Source: Pararhodobacter sp. CCB-MM2
Lineage (GTDB): Bacteria; Pseudomonadota; Alphaproteobacteria; Rhodobacterales; Rhodobacteraceae
Length of the DNA: 64,000 nucleotides
Assembly (NCBI RefSeq): GCF_001691415.1
Contig: NZ_LRRR01000001.1
Coordinates: forward strand, 1 to 64,000
Direction of reading: 5' to 3'
Position 1 is the first letter of the stretch. Each line of letters begins with the position of its first letter. The position numbers and the translations under genes are program-made. The notes beneath the pieces are model-generated. The model saw only the letters and a program-made list of their open reading frames with translations, was not told the origin of the DNA and made no database searches. Below, piece after piece: positions 8,959 through 15,934 of the stretch.

Positions 8959-8982
8959 TCGCCACGCTACGGCACCTAGAGA

Positions 8983-9011
8983 GGGCTCCGGCAATCGCCG
9001 GGGCCCTTTTT
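8983..9011 (+). terminator. Rho-independent terminator of fasciclin gene 1
   Basis: Stem GGGCTCCGGC/GCCGGGGCCC (one T-G wobble), loop AATC, then TTTTT. It lies 24 bp after the stop codon. Confidence 0.9.
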
Positions 9012-9068
9012 CTTTGCCCACCGCCTCACGCATCCGTGATCTACCGCGCGGAACCTTTTTCACCCGTG

Positions 9069-9097
9069 CTGAAACTTGCGCCCTTGCGCCTCCGTTG
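9069..9097 (+). promoter_or_regulatory. Candidate ECF promoter of fasciclin gene 2
   Basis: CTGAAACT (9069-9076), a 16-bp spacer and CGTTG (9093-9097). It matches the element before fasciclin gene 1 in sequence and spacing. Flanking bases differ, so it is not simply part of a larger duplicated block. Confidence 0.6.
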
Positions 9098-9142
9098 CTG
9101 AGCCATGGACCTCGGGAGGGTCCGATCAACGGGAGGAAGACC

Positions 9143-9694
9143 ATGCACAAGATCGCCATCACCGCCGCCGCCGTCACCCTGCTGACCGCCGGCCTGTCGC
9201 AAGCTGTCAACAACCCCAACGTCGGCGGCGCACCGATGTTTGAGAACCGCAACATCGTCGAGAACGCCGTGAACTCGGCCGACCACACCACGCTCGTCGC
9301 CGCCGTGCAGGCCGCCGGTCTGGTCGAGACGCTGCAGGGCGAGGGTCCCTTCACCGTCTTCGCCCCCACGAATGCCGCCTTCGCCATGCTGCCCGAGGGC
9401 ACGGTCGACGACCTGCTGAAGCCCGAGAATCGCGACATGCTGGTGCAGGTGCTGACCTGCCACGTGGTGCCGACCCGCGCGCTGTGGGGTGACATCAACG
9501 GCATGGTCCGCGCCGATGGTGGCGCCCATACCGTGACCACCGTCGGCGGCTGCCAGTTCACCGCCCGCAATGAGGGCGGCGTGATCACCATCGAGGACGG
9601 TCAGGGCAACCGCGCCGCCGTGACCATCGCCGACGTGCGCCAGTCGAACGGCGTGATCCATGTCATCGACCACGTCCTGCTGCCGGCAATGTAA
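9143..9694 (+). CDS. Secreted fasciclin (FAS1) domain protein 2
   Basis: A 183-residue exported FAS1 protein with signal peptide MHKIAITAAAVTLLTAGLSQA, tandem paralogue of the product of 8404-8958. Shared blocks include NIVENA-NSADHTTLVAAVQ, EGPFTVFAPTNAAFAMLPEG, VDDLLKPEN and QSNGVIHVIDHVL. A pair of Cys residues (CHVVPT and GGCQF) is conserved in both and could form a disulfide in the periplasm. The ATG at 9143 follows GGGAGGAAGA. The gene has its own promoter-like motif and terminator, so the two paralogues form separate transcription units. Confidence 0.93.
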   Translation: MHKIAITAAAVTLLTAGLSQAVNNPNVGGAPMFENRNIVENAVNSADHTTLVAAVQAAGLVETLQGEGPFTVFAPTNAAFAMLPEGTVDDLLKPENRDMLVQVLTCHVVPTRALWGDINGMVRADGGAHTVTTVGGCQFTARNEGGVITIEDGQGNRAAVTIADVRQSNGVIHVIDHVLLPAM

Positions 9695-9718
9695 TCCAGC
9701 GCAGAACTGGAGACTTGG

Positions 9719-9749
9719 CCCCGGCGCCCCTCGCGTCGGGGTCTTCTTT
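9719..9749 (+). terminator. Terminator of fasciclin gene 2
   Basis: Stem CCCCGGCGC/GCGTCGGGG (one G-T wobble) with a 5-base loop, followed by the T-rich TCTTCTTT. It separates the gene from the convergent tRNA. Confidence 0.75.
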
Positions 9750-9768
9750 ATGCGGTGATCTGGAGGAA

Positions 9769-9844
9769 TGGTGGGTGATGACGGACTCGAACCGCCGACA
9801 TTCTCGGTGTAAACGAGACGCTCTACCAACTGAGCTAATCACCC
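9769..9844 (-). tRNA. tRNA-Val (anticodon UAC)
   Basis: The minus strand folds as a complete cloverleaf of 76 bases. It has acceptor GGGTGAT/ATCACCC, the D-loop TAGCTCAGTTGGTAGAGC, anticodon loop TTTACAC with anticodon TAC, and the T-arm core GGTTCGAGTCC. The 3' CCA end is encoded at 9769-9771. Confidence 0.97.
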
Positions 9845-9944
9845 GCGCCGACCCTGATAGCCAAGCCGCGCGGAGGCCGCAAGGGCTCGGCTGAGGAGAG
9901 GCTAGTTAATCCCTTGTTAACCACACCGAGCGCAGGCTGTTGCC

Positions 9945-10271
9945 ATGCGTATCCTGTGCCCCCTGTTGCTGTGTCTCGCCGCCTGCGCCTCGCCCGACCG
10001 GGCCTATTGGGGCGCCGAGGAAACCCCGATCACCATCGAGAACCGCGAATACCGCGTCTATCACCGCCCCGGCGAAGCCCGCCCCCGCGTGCAGGTGATC
10101 CGCATGGGTTATGCAAGGCGCCCCGAACATGTGGCGATTCTGGGTGCCATGCGGGTCGCGGCCGAAACCGTCACCGGCTGCGCGATGATCGAAGGCTCGG
10201 CCGAGGGCGACAGCGGGGTGATGAATTTCCGTATGCGCTGCCCTTCCGGCGGGGCCACCCCGGAAAGCTGA
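9945..10271 (+). CDS. Small lipoprotein of unknown function
   Basis: A 108-residue protein beginning MRILCPLLLCLAACAS, a lipoprotein signal with lipobox LAAC and the modified Cys at about residue 14. The mature part is about 95 residues of mixed polar sequence with two further cysteines (TGCAMIEG and MRCPSGG). I recognise no domain. It probably sits in the outer membrane or periplasmic leaflet. The gene stands alone between the tRNA and a small membrane protein gene. Confidence 0.75.
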   Translation: MRILCPLLLCLAACASPDRAYWGAEETPITIENREYRVYHRPGEARPRVQVIRMGYARRPEHVAILGAMRVAAETVTGCAMIEGSAEGDSGVMNFRMRCPSGGATPES

Positions 10272-10313
10272 GTCTCACATACATTCTAAAATACGCATGC
10301 AAAATGCGGAAAC

Positions 10314-10327
10314 TTGCGCTGGATCAA
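10314..10327 (+). promoter_or_regulatory. FNR-type box TTGCG-N4-ATCAA
   Basis: TTGCGCTGGATCAA matches the FNR/FnrL pattern TTGAT-N4-ATCAA at 8 of 10 defined positions. It is centred 65 bp before the ATG at 10386, so a class II promoter would start near 10362 and leave a short leader with a GAGGGA ribosome site. A perfect small hairpin CGCAT-N5-ATGCG (10294-10308) lies just upstream. Confidence 0.4.
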
Positions 10328-10385
10328 GGCCGCCACGCCCGATCCCTCGCAGGATCGCGCCACGTCAAAGCGTGAGGGACCCAAG

Positions 10386-10568
10386 ATGTTCAGATTGATG
10401 ATGCTGCTTTATTCCATCGCCGGCACGACCTTGGCCGGTATCGGCGTCGTGGTGGCCGTATCGCTCAACATGTACGATATGCAGTCGATCATCGTCTCGG
10501 CGCTGATCGGGGCCATCGTCGCCCTGCCCGTCGTCTGGCTGGTGGCGAAGAAGCTGCAGACCCTCTGA
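10386..10568 (+). CDS. Two-helix membrane protein (60 aa)
   Basis: A 60-residue integral membrane protein with two hydrophobic helices (about residues 2-25 and 34-54) ending VVWLVAKKLQTL. Near-identical small proteins occur throughout Rhodobacterales and are often mislabelled CTP synthetase; nothing here supports that activity. The ATG at 10386 follows a GAGGGA site, and an in-frame ATG at 10314 overlaps the FNR-like box and is rejected. It ends 2 bp from the end of the convergent hydrolase gene. Confidence 0.8.
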   Translation: MFRLMMLLYSIAGTTLAGIGVVVAVSLNMYDMQSIIVSALIGAIVALPVVWLVAKKLQTL

Positions 10569-10570
10569 GA

Positions 10571-11344
10571 TCAGTCGAGGAACACCCGAAGCGCCGCCTC
10601 GAATTCGCGTGGCTTCTCGGCGTGCAGCCAATGGCCGGCGCCGGGCAGCTTGGCCATCTTGGCCTCGGGGAACAGTTCGCGGATATGCTCGCGATCCTCG
10701 CGCTTGACGTAGTCGGAAACGGCGCCGGTCAGGAACAGGACGGGCTTGGCGAAGGGCGTGAGGCCGCTGTCATCAACCCAGCCGGTCGCGTTGGTCATGC
10801 ACCGCTCCAGCACATCGAGGTTGAGGCGCCAGCGCGGTGGCTCGGCCTTCAGATCCAGCGATTGCAGCAGGAACGCGCGGACACCGGCATCGTCCACCGT
10901 TTCGGACAGGCGGCGGTCGGCCTCCATCCGGCTGGTCAGATCGGTCAGATCCAAGCCCCGCATCGCTGCGATCAGGTGGTTCTGGCTGTGACCGTAAGCC
11001 ACCGGCGCGATATCGGCGACGACGAGGCGGTTGACCAGCTCGGGCCGGGTCAGCGCCAGCAGCATTGAGGCCTTGCCGCCCATCGAATGGCCCATGACGT
11101 CCATCGGATGCCCCTCGGCTTCGATCACCGCGGCCAGATCGGCGGCCATGGCGGGATAGGAATGGTCCTCATCCCAGAAGCTGCCGGCATGGTTGCGCAT
11201 GTCGACCGAGACGACCTCGCGACTGTCCGAGATCCGCTTGGCAATCGCACCCCAGTTCCGGCCCGAGCCGAACAGCCCGTGCACGATCAGCAGCGGCGGC
11301 AGCGCGGTGGGCGTGCCGTAGCGGGTGGTGGTCAACAGGGGCAT
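10571..11344 (-). CDS. Alpha/beta hydrolase (YbfF-like esterase)
   Basis: A 257-residue alpha/beta hydrolase. The oxyanion segment HGLFGSGRNWG is at about residues 22-32, the nucleophile elbow GHSMGG is near residue 90, and the catalytic His segment GAGHWLHAEKP is near the C-terminus. Length and motifs fit the YbfF short-chain esterase group. The start ATG at 11344 lies 8 bp after the DUF817 gene stop, so the gene is probably the third of a glyA-DUF817-hydrolase transcript. Longer in-frame extension upstream overlaps DUF817 and is rejected. The natural substrate is unknown. Confidence 0.9.
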   Translation of the reverse strand: MPLLTTTRYGTPTALPPLLIVHGLFGSGRNWGAIAKRISDSREVVSVDMRNHAGSFWDEDHSYPAMAADLAAVIEAEGHPMDVMGHSMGGKASMLLALTRPELVNRLVVADIAPVAYGHSQNHLIAAMRGLDLTDLTSRMEADRRLSETVDDAGVRAFLLQSLDLKAEPPRWRLNLDVLERCMTNATGWVDDSGLTPFAKPVLFLTGAVSDYVKREDREHIRELFPEAKMAKLPGAGHWLHAEKPREFEAALRVFLD

Positions 11345-11352
11345 GGCGGGCC

Positions 11353-12207
11353 TCAGGCGGTTGGGCGCGGAATATGGCTGCGGCGCGTCGCCCCGGGCAG
11401 GGCCGCCAGCGCCACCATGAGCGCGACATAAAGGAACAGCGCCCAGGAGCCAAGCGTGGCAAGGCTGACCCATTCGTATTGCGACTGCCCGTCATAGGCC
11501 CATGTGCCGGTGATGGTACCGAGGTTCTCGGCCAGCCAGACGCCCAGCGCCGAGAAGAACAACGAGGCCAGCATCGGCATCGACCAGCGCCGGCCCTTGA
11601 ACGGGGTGAACTCGATCCGGGTGCGCCAGAACAACACGATCAGCAGCACGAACAGCACGATCCGGATATCGTAGAGGAAATGCTGGGTGAAGAAGTTGAT
11701 GTAGATGGCGATGCCCAGCGCCACGCCCGCCCATTTCGGCGGGAAGGGGACGAAGCTCATCTCGAAAATGCGGATCATGCGCAAGACGCAGACGCCCACG
11801 GCCGAATACATCGCGCCCACGAACAGCGGCACATGGGCGACGGCGAAGACGCCTTCCTCAGGATAGGTCCAGTTGCCGGCGGCGGTGTTGTAGATCTCCA
11901 TCCCCAGCCCGAGGATCGAGAAACCGACCAGCGCCAGGACTTCTTCCCGCGATTCAAGGCGGAAAAGCAGGAACAGGCCCTGCACGACCACGGCCAGCAC
12001 CAGAAGCACGTCGTAGCGTGCGACCGGCCAGGCATCGTTCCAGATGGCGTTCGACACGGCGATCGCCACCATCAGAACGCCGCCGAACAGGCCGGCCCAA
12101 AGGTGTTTCAAAACGAACATAGCCGGCTCCCTGGCGGAAGCCGGCAGACGCGCGCGGACGAAGTCGCCCAACGCGCGCTCCAGTTGTCTGGTGGCGGCGC
12201 CGCTCAC
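11353..12207 (-). CDS. DUF817 integral membrane protein
   Basis: A 284-residue polytopic membrane protein of the DUF817 family with about seven or eight hydrophobic helices. Conserved blocks include EIYNTAAGNWTYPEEG, FVGAMYSAVG, INFFTQHFLYDIR and a C-terminal TWAYDGQSQYEWVS. Function is unknown. The gene follows glyA by 11 bp and precedes the hydrolase by 8 bp on the same strand. The start at 12207 gives the soluble N-terminal stretch (RARLPASAREPAMFVLK) that is usual for the family. Confidence 0.88.
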   Translation of the reverse strand: MSGAATRQLERALGDFVRARLPASAREPAMFVLKHLWAGLFGGVLMVAIAVSNAIWNDAWPVARYDVLLVLAVVVQGLFLLFRLESREEVLALVGFSILGLGMEIYNTAAGNWTYPEEGVFAVAHVPLFVGAMYSAVGVCVLRMIRIFEMSFVPFPPKWAGVALGIAIYINFFTQHFLYDIRIVLFVLLIVLFWRTRIEFTPFKGRRWSMPMLASLFFSALGVWLAENLGTITGTWAYDGQSQYEWVSLATLGSWALFLYVALMVALAALPGATRRSHIPRPTA

Positions 12208-12218
12208 GGCGCGGCCCC

Positions 12219-13505
12219 TCAGAGGCCCGCGTAGAGCGGGAAGCGGTCGCAGAGCGCCTTCACCTTGTCGCGCACGGCGGCCTCGACGGCGGCATTGCCC
12301 TCATCGCCATTGGCGGCGAGGCCATCGACCACTTCGACGATCCAGTCGGCGATGTCGCGGAACTCGGCTTCCTTGAAGCCGCGCGTGGTGCCGGCCGGGG
12401 TGCCCAGACGGATGCCCGAGGTCACGAAGGGCTTCTCCGGGTCAAACGGCACGCCGTTCTTGTTGCAGGTGATATGGGCGCGGCCCAGCGCAGCCTCGGC
12501 GGCCTTGCCGGTCACCTTCTTCGGGCGCAGGTCGGCCAGCATCAGGTGGTTGTCGGTACCGCCCGAGACGATATCAATGCCACCCTTCATCAGCTGGTCG
12601 GCCATCGCCTGCGCGTTTTTCACGATCTGCGCGGCATAGTCCTGGAACTCGGGGCGCAGCGCTTCACCGAAGGCCACGGCCTTGGCGGCGATGACATGCA
12701 TCAGCGGGCCGCCCTGCAGACCGGGGAACACGGCCGAGTTGATCTTCTTGGCGATCGCCTCGTCGTTGCACAGGATCATGCCGCCGCGCGGGCCGCGAAG
12801 CGACTTGTGCGTGGTGGTGGTCACGACATGCGCATGCGGCAGCGGCGAGGGGTGCTGACCACCGGCCACGAGACCGGCGATATGCGCCATGTCGACATGC
12901 AGGATCGCGCCGATCTCGTCGGCGATCTCGCGGAAAGCAGCCCAATCCCAGGTGCGCGAATAGGCGGTGCCGCCGGCGAGGATCAGCTTCGGCTTGTGCT
13001 CGCGCGCCTTGGCGCGGACTTCATCCATGTCCAGCATCTGGTCCTGCTGGCGCACGCCGTAGGACACGACGTTGAACCATTTGCCCGACATGTTCACGGG
13101 CGAGCCGTGGGTCAGGTGGCCACCCGAGTTCAGGTCGAGGCCCATGAAGGTGTCGCCCGGCTGCAGCAGCGCCAGGAACACGGCCTGGTTCATCTGGCTG
13201 CCCGAGTTCGGCTGAACGTTGGCGAAGTTGCAGCCGAAGAGCTGCTTCGCGCGCTCGATCGCCAGTTCCTCGGCGATGTCGACGTATTGGCAGCCGCCAT
13301 AGTAGCGCTTGCCCGGATAACCCTCGGCGTATTTGTTGGTCATCACCGAGCCCTGAGCCTCCATCACCGCCTTCGAGACGATGTTTTCCGAGGCGATCAG
13401 CTCGATCTCGTCGCGCTGGCGACCCAGTTCGAGGCCAATGGCGCGGGCGATCTCGGGATCACGGGTGGCGAGCTCTTCGGTGAAGAAACCTTCAGGGGCA
13501 GTCAT
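12219..13505 (-). CDS. glyA: Serine hydroxymethyltransferase
   Basis: A 428-residue PLP enzyme interconverting serine and glycine with transfer of a one-carbon unit to tetrahydrofolate; cytosolic. Visible hallmarks are [14 protein letters not shown], the [16 protein letters not shown] substrate loop, [25 protein letters not shown], the PLP-lysine segment [14 protein letters not shown] and the C-terminal [11 protein letters not shown]. The ATG at 13505 is preferred because CGGAGA lies 6 bases upstream; an ATG 15 bases earlier is possible. It is divergent from nadK with a 182-bp gap, in which I see no glycine riboswitch. Confidence 0.98.
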   Translation of the reverse strand: MTAPEGFFTEELATRDPEIARAIGLELGRQRDEIELIASENIVSKAVMEAQGSVMTNKYAEGYPGKRYYGGCQYVDIAEELAIERAKQLFGCNFANVQPNSGSQMNQAVFLALLQPGDTFMGLDLNSGGHLTHGSPVNMSGKWFNVVSYGVRQQDQMLDMDEVRAKAREHKPKLILAGGTAYSRTWDWAAFREIADEIGAILHVDMAHIAGLVAGGQHPSPLPHAHVVTTTTHKSLRGPRGGMILCNDEAIAKKINSAVFPGLQGGPLMHVIAAKAVAFGEALRPEFQDYAAQIVKNAQAMADQLMKGGIDIVSGGTDNHLMLADLRPKKVTGKAAEAALGRAHITCNKNGVPFDPEKPFVTSGIRLGTPAGTTRGFKEAEFRDIADWIVEVVDGLAANGDEGNAAVEAAVRDKVKALCDRFPLYAGL

Positions 13506-13687
13506 GGGCGTCTCCGGCATGGGTCGGTGGCGGGTCTAGGCGGGTTGCGCGCTCTTTATCGCAGGGGCGCGCGGCGGGATAGGGATGAAAACGCCGCATT
13601 GGCGGCCTTATGCGAAATGGCCTTTCCGATTGCGAGCCCGGCGCGCATTTGCGAAACCTGTGGCGCAGGGCTGAAACGGAGAGCGAC

Positions 13688-14482
13688 GTGCCGGAAGAAG
13701 TTGCGGGGGCACAACCCGAACGGCGAGGGCCCATCGTCTTCCTTGCCAGCCAGACCGAGGCCGCGCAGCTGGCGCGCGAGGAGCTGGTCGCGCTTTATGG
13801 CGACGCGCCCTTGGCGCAGGCGGGGGTGATCGTGGCACTCGGCGGCGACGGCTTCATGCTGGAGACGCTGCACGCGACGCAGCACCGCGACGTGCCGGTC
13901 TACGGCATGAATCGCGGCACCGTCGGCTTCCTGATGAACACTTATGACACCGTGGACCTGCCCGCCCGGCTGGCAGCGGCACAGGAGAATGTGCTGAACC
14001 CGCTGGCGATGAGGGCCACGGATACGCAGGGCCGGGTGCACGAGGCGTTGGCGATCAACGAGGTCTCGCTCCTGCGCGCCGGGCCTCAGGCGGCGCGGCT
14101 GCGGATCTCCATCGACGGACGGGTGCGGATGGAAGAGCTGGTCTGCGACGGCGCGCTGGTCGCGACGCCTGCCGGTTCCACCGCCTATAACTACTCGGCG
14201 CATGGCCCAATCCTGCCGATCGGCGCGGATGTGCTGGCCCTGACCCCGATCGCCGCCTTCCGCCCCCGCCGCTGGCGCGGCGCGCTGTTGCCCAAACGTG
14301 CCTCGGTGCGTTTCGATGTCCTGGACGCGGCCAAACGCCCGGTGATGGCCGAGGGCGACGGGCAATCGGTGCGTGATGTCGTCTCGGTCGAGGTGCAATC
14401 CGACCGCAAGGTGCGCCATCGGCTGTTGTTCGACCCCGGTCACGGGCTGGAAGAGCGCCTGATCCGCGAGCAGTTCTTCTAA
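13688..14482 (+). CDS. nadK: NAD kinase
   Basis: A 264-residue ATP-NAD kinase making NADP+. The GGDG motif occurs in [15 protein letters not shown] near residue 58, followed by the NAD-contact segment [10 protein letters not shown] and the conserved [19 protein letters not shown] near residue 155. The GTG at 13688 is the chosen start because GGAGA lies 6 bases upstream and the family begins here; the upstream ATG at 13610 gives an unlike-family extension. A dispersed repeat follows the stop by a few bases. Confidence 0.95.
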   Translation: MPEEVAGAQPERRGPIVFLASQTEAAQLAREELVALYGDAPLAQAGVIVALGGDGFMLETLHATQHRDVPVYGMNRGTVGFLMNTYDTVDLPARLAAAQENVLNPLAMRATDTQGRVHEALAINEVSLLRAGPQAARLRISIDGRVRMEELVCDGALVATPAGSTAYNYSAHGPILPIGADVLALTPIAAFRPRRWRGALLPKRASVRFDVLDAAKRPVMAEGDGQSVRDVVSVEVQSDRKVRHRLLFDPGHGLEERLIREQFF

Positions 14483-14489
14483 GTCGGGA

Positions 14490-14626
14490 GGGGTTTCGCC
14501 CTCACCCGGCATGGCTCCGCCACGCAGGTCTCGGGCGACCGGGCCTCGCTTCGCTCGGCACAGGGGGCTCTGCCCCCTCGCCCTGCGGGCTCACCCCCGG
14601 GATATTTTCGGAACGAAGATGGGCAG
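14490..14626 (+). repeat. Dispersed extragenic repeat, copy B (full length)
   Basis: Nearly collinear with copy A at 1044-1189. It shares the TTTCGCCCTC and CGGCATGGCT-CGCCACGCAGG segments, the CTCGCTTCGCTCGGCAC hairpin arm, a GGGGGC-TCT-GCCCCC hairpin, then the core ACCCCCGGGATATTTTCGGAACGAAGATG. It occupies the 3' flank of nadK. Confidence 0.85.
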
Positions 14627-14640
14627 AGGCGCGGCGCCCT

Positions 14641-14669
14641 CTCTCACCTTGTTGCAAATACTCACGCGG
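14641..14669 (-). repeat. Dispersed repeat core, copy F (inverted, core only)
   Basis: Read on the minus strand this is GTGAGTATTTGCAACAAGGTGAGAG, the second core subtype, facing copy B. No hairpin block is attached. Confidence 0.7.
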
Positions 14670-14702
14670 CATTGGGCAGAGGAAATGCAAACAGGCTTTC
14701 AT

Positions 14703-14719
14703 TCTGCCGAAAATACGCT
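14703..14719 (+). repeat. 17-bp dispersed motif, copy 1
   Basis: TCTGCCGAAAATACGCT. An identical 17-mer lies in inverted orientation at 63537-63553, also close to copies of the main dispersed repeat. Confidence 0.6.
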
Positions 14720-14729
14720 CTTTTCCGGA

Positions 14730-15233
14730 TCACCACGCTTCCGGTTGGTGAGCATAGGCAATGTAGAGCGGGTGTTTGGGGTGGCCTTCCTTGCTGATCC
14801 CAAGGTGGTAGAGCGGCTTGCCCGTCGCTCGCAGCAGCGACTCGACCTCGGCGCCGCGGCCCTTGTGGGCGCCGTGGGTGCCCCAGGCGCAGACCACGGT
14901 ATCCGCCCAATCGGCACCGGCGAGGATGGCGGCGTCGTTGGCGGGGCCGACGGGATCGGTTTGGGCGCGCATGACCTTCGGGTCCGTCGCCCGATAGGCG
15001 AAGATGTTGCAGACCCGGAACGAGCCATAGCCGAGCGCACGCGCGCGACGTTCGCAGCGTTCGACGGTGGGGTCGTTCTGCACCTCTGTCGCGGTGGAGG
15101 GGTTGAGCATCACGAACAGCACCTTGCGGCCAGCCGGATCCCACGTCCGGGTCAGCGTGTAGCGGAAAGCTTCGCAGGGGGAGTAGACGGCGGTCGAGGG
15201 CGCGTCGCCCTTGGTATGGGTGCGGGTGATCAT
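14730..15233 (-). CDS. DUF1643 protein
   Basis: A 167-residue cytosolic protein of the DUF1643 family, function unknown. It shows the family hallmarks LFVMLNPSTATEVQNDPTVERCERRA at about residues 38-63, VCNIFAYRATDP and VCAWGTHGAHKGR. The start at 15233 (MITRTHTKGD) is preferred; a much longer open frame upstream is low-complexity and runs through the promoter of the divergent gene. Its 3' flank carries the repeat core and the 17-mer. Confidence 0.85.
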   Translation of the reverse strand: MITRTHTKGDAPSTAVYSPCEAFRYTLTRTWDPAGRKVLFVMLNPSTATEVQNDPTVERCERRARALGYGSFRVCNIFAYRATDPKVMRAQTDPVGPANDAAILAGADWADTVVCAWGTHGAHKGRGAEVESLLRATGKPLYHLGISKEGHPKHPLYIAYAHQPEAW

Positions 15234-15343
15234 GCCGTCTTCTACACCGTGGCATGGAGGGCGGGAAGGCTTGGACCGCGCCCTCTTGGCCAAGCGCAGG
15301 CAGGCCGCTAGACTGGGCACAACCCCAGCGTGAGGCGCCTTTC

Positions 15344-15871
15344 GTGATCCGATCTTCTTCTCTCCGTCCGATCCTTGCCCTGACCGGGGTCCTGGCGCTT
15401 GGCCTTGCGGGCGCAGCCTTTGCCCAGAACCAGGACGCCCCGGAAGCCGCCTCGGAGGGGGCGCATCGCATCGTCGTCCCGCAGGCCTCGGCCCAGCCAA
15501 GCGACACGGCCGAACGCACCCCGCCCACGCCGCCCGTCGCGGAGGTCCCGCCGGGGCTGGGATTGCTGGATATGGTGGCGCCGGTCGGGGCGGAACTGTC
15601 AGTCGCGATCTCGGCCAATGCGCCGCGCGATCCGGCGGACCGGATCCGGATCGCCCTCCCCGGCTCTGGCCCCGATGACATCTCTGGCGGCGAGGCCTTG
15701 GTGCCCGTGGAGGGGCCCGCCGCCCTGCGCGCGCCCGTTGCCACCGGCGCCTGGGAGCTGCGCTATGTCACGCAGGGCGATGGCGGCGCACAGGTTCTGG
15801 AGACCCGCGTGCTGACCGTCGTGGCCGAGGATTACAAGTCTCCGCGCAACCGCGCCGAAGCCCGGCCCTAG
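15344..15871 (+). CDS. Secreted protein of unknown function, proline-rich N-terminus
   Basis: A 175-residue exported protein. The signal peptide (about residues 1-28, cleaved after AAFA) is followed by a Pro/Ala-rich linker (ERTPPTPPVAEVPPG) and a compact C-terminal domain of about 105 residues ending in VLETRVLTVVAEDYKSP. The C-terminal part resembles a small beta-sandwich domain seen in von Willebrand-factor-type secreted proteins of this group, which is a weak impression only. The GTG at 15344 is taken as start with GAGG 8 bases upstream. Confidence 0.7.
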   Translation: MIRSSSLRPILALTGVLALGLAGAAFAQNQDAPEAASEGAHRIVVPQASAQPSDTAERTPPTPPVAEVPPGLGLLDMVAPVGAELSVAISANAPRDPADRIRIALPGSGPDDISGGEALVPVEGPAALRAPVATGAWELRYVTQGDGGAQVLETRVLTVVAEDYKSPRNRAEARP

Positions 15872-15934
15872 GGTCTTTCCCCCGGCTGGCCTCGGGGATA
15901 GGGTCGCGGCCCCGAACCGAAGAGAGGCCTTCCC

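Noticed and set aside
10386..10568. CTP synthetase
   Set aside because: A common database label for this 60-residue membrane protein; it has no synthetase or glutaminase domain.
13506..13687. Glycine riboswitch or leader upstream of glyA
   Set aside because: I could not find tandem aptamer-like conserved segments in the 182-bp glyA-nadK gap.
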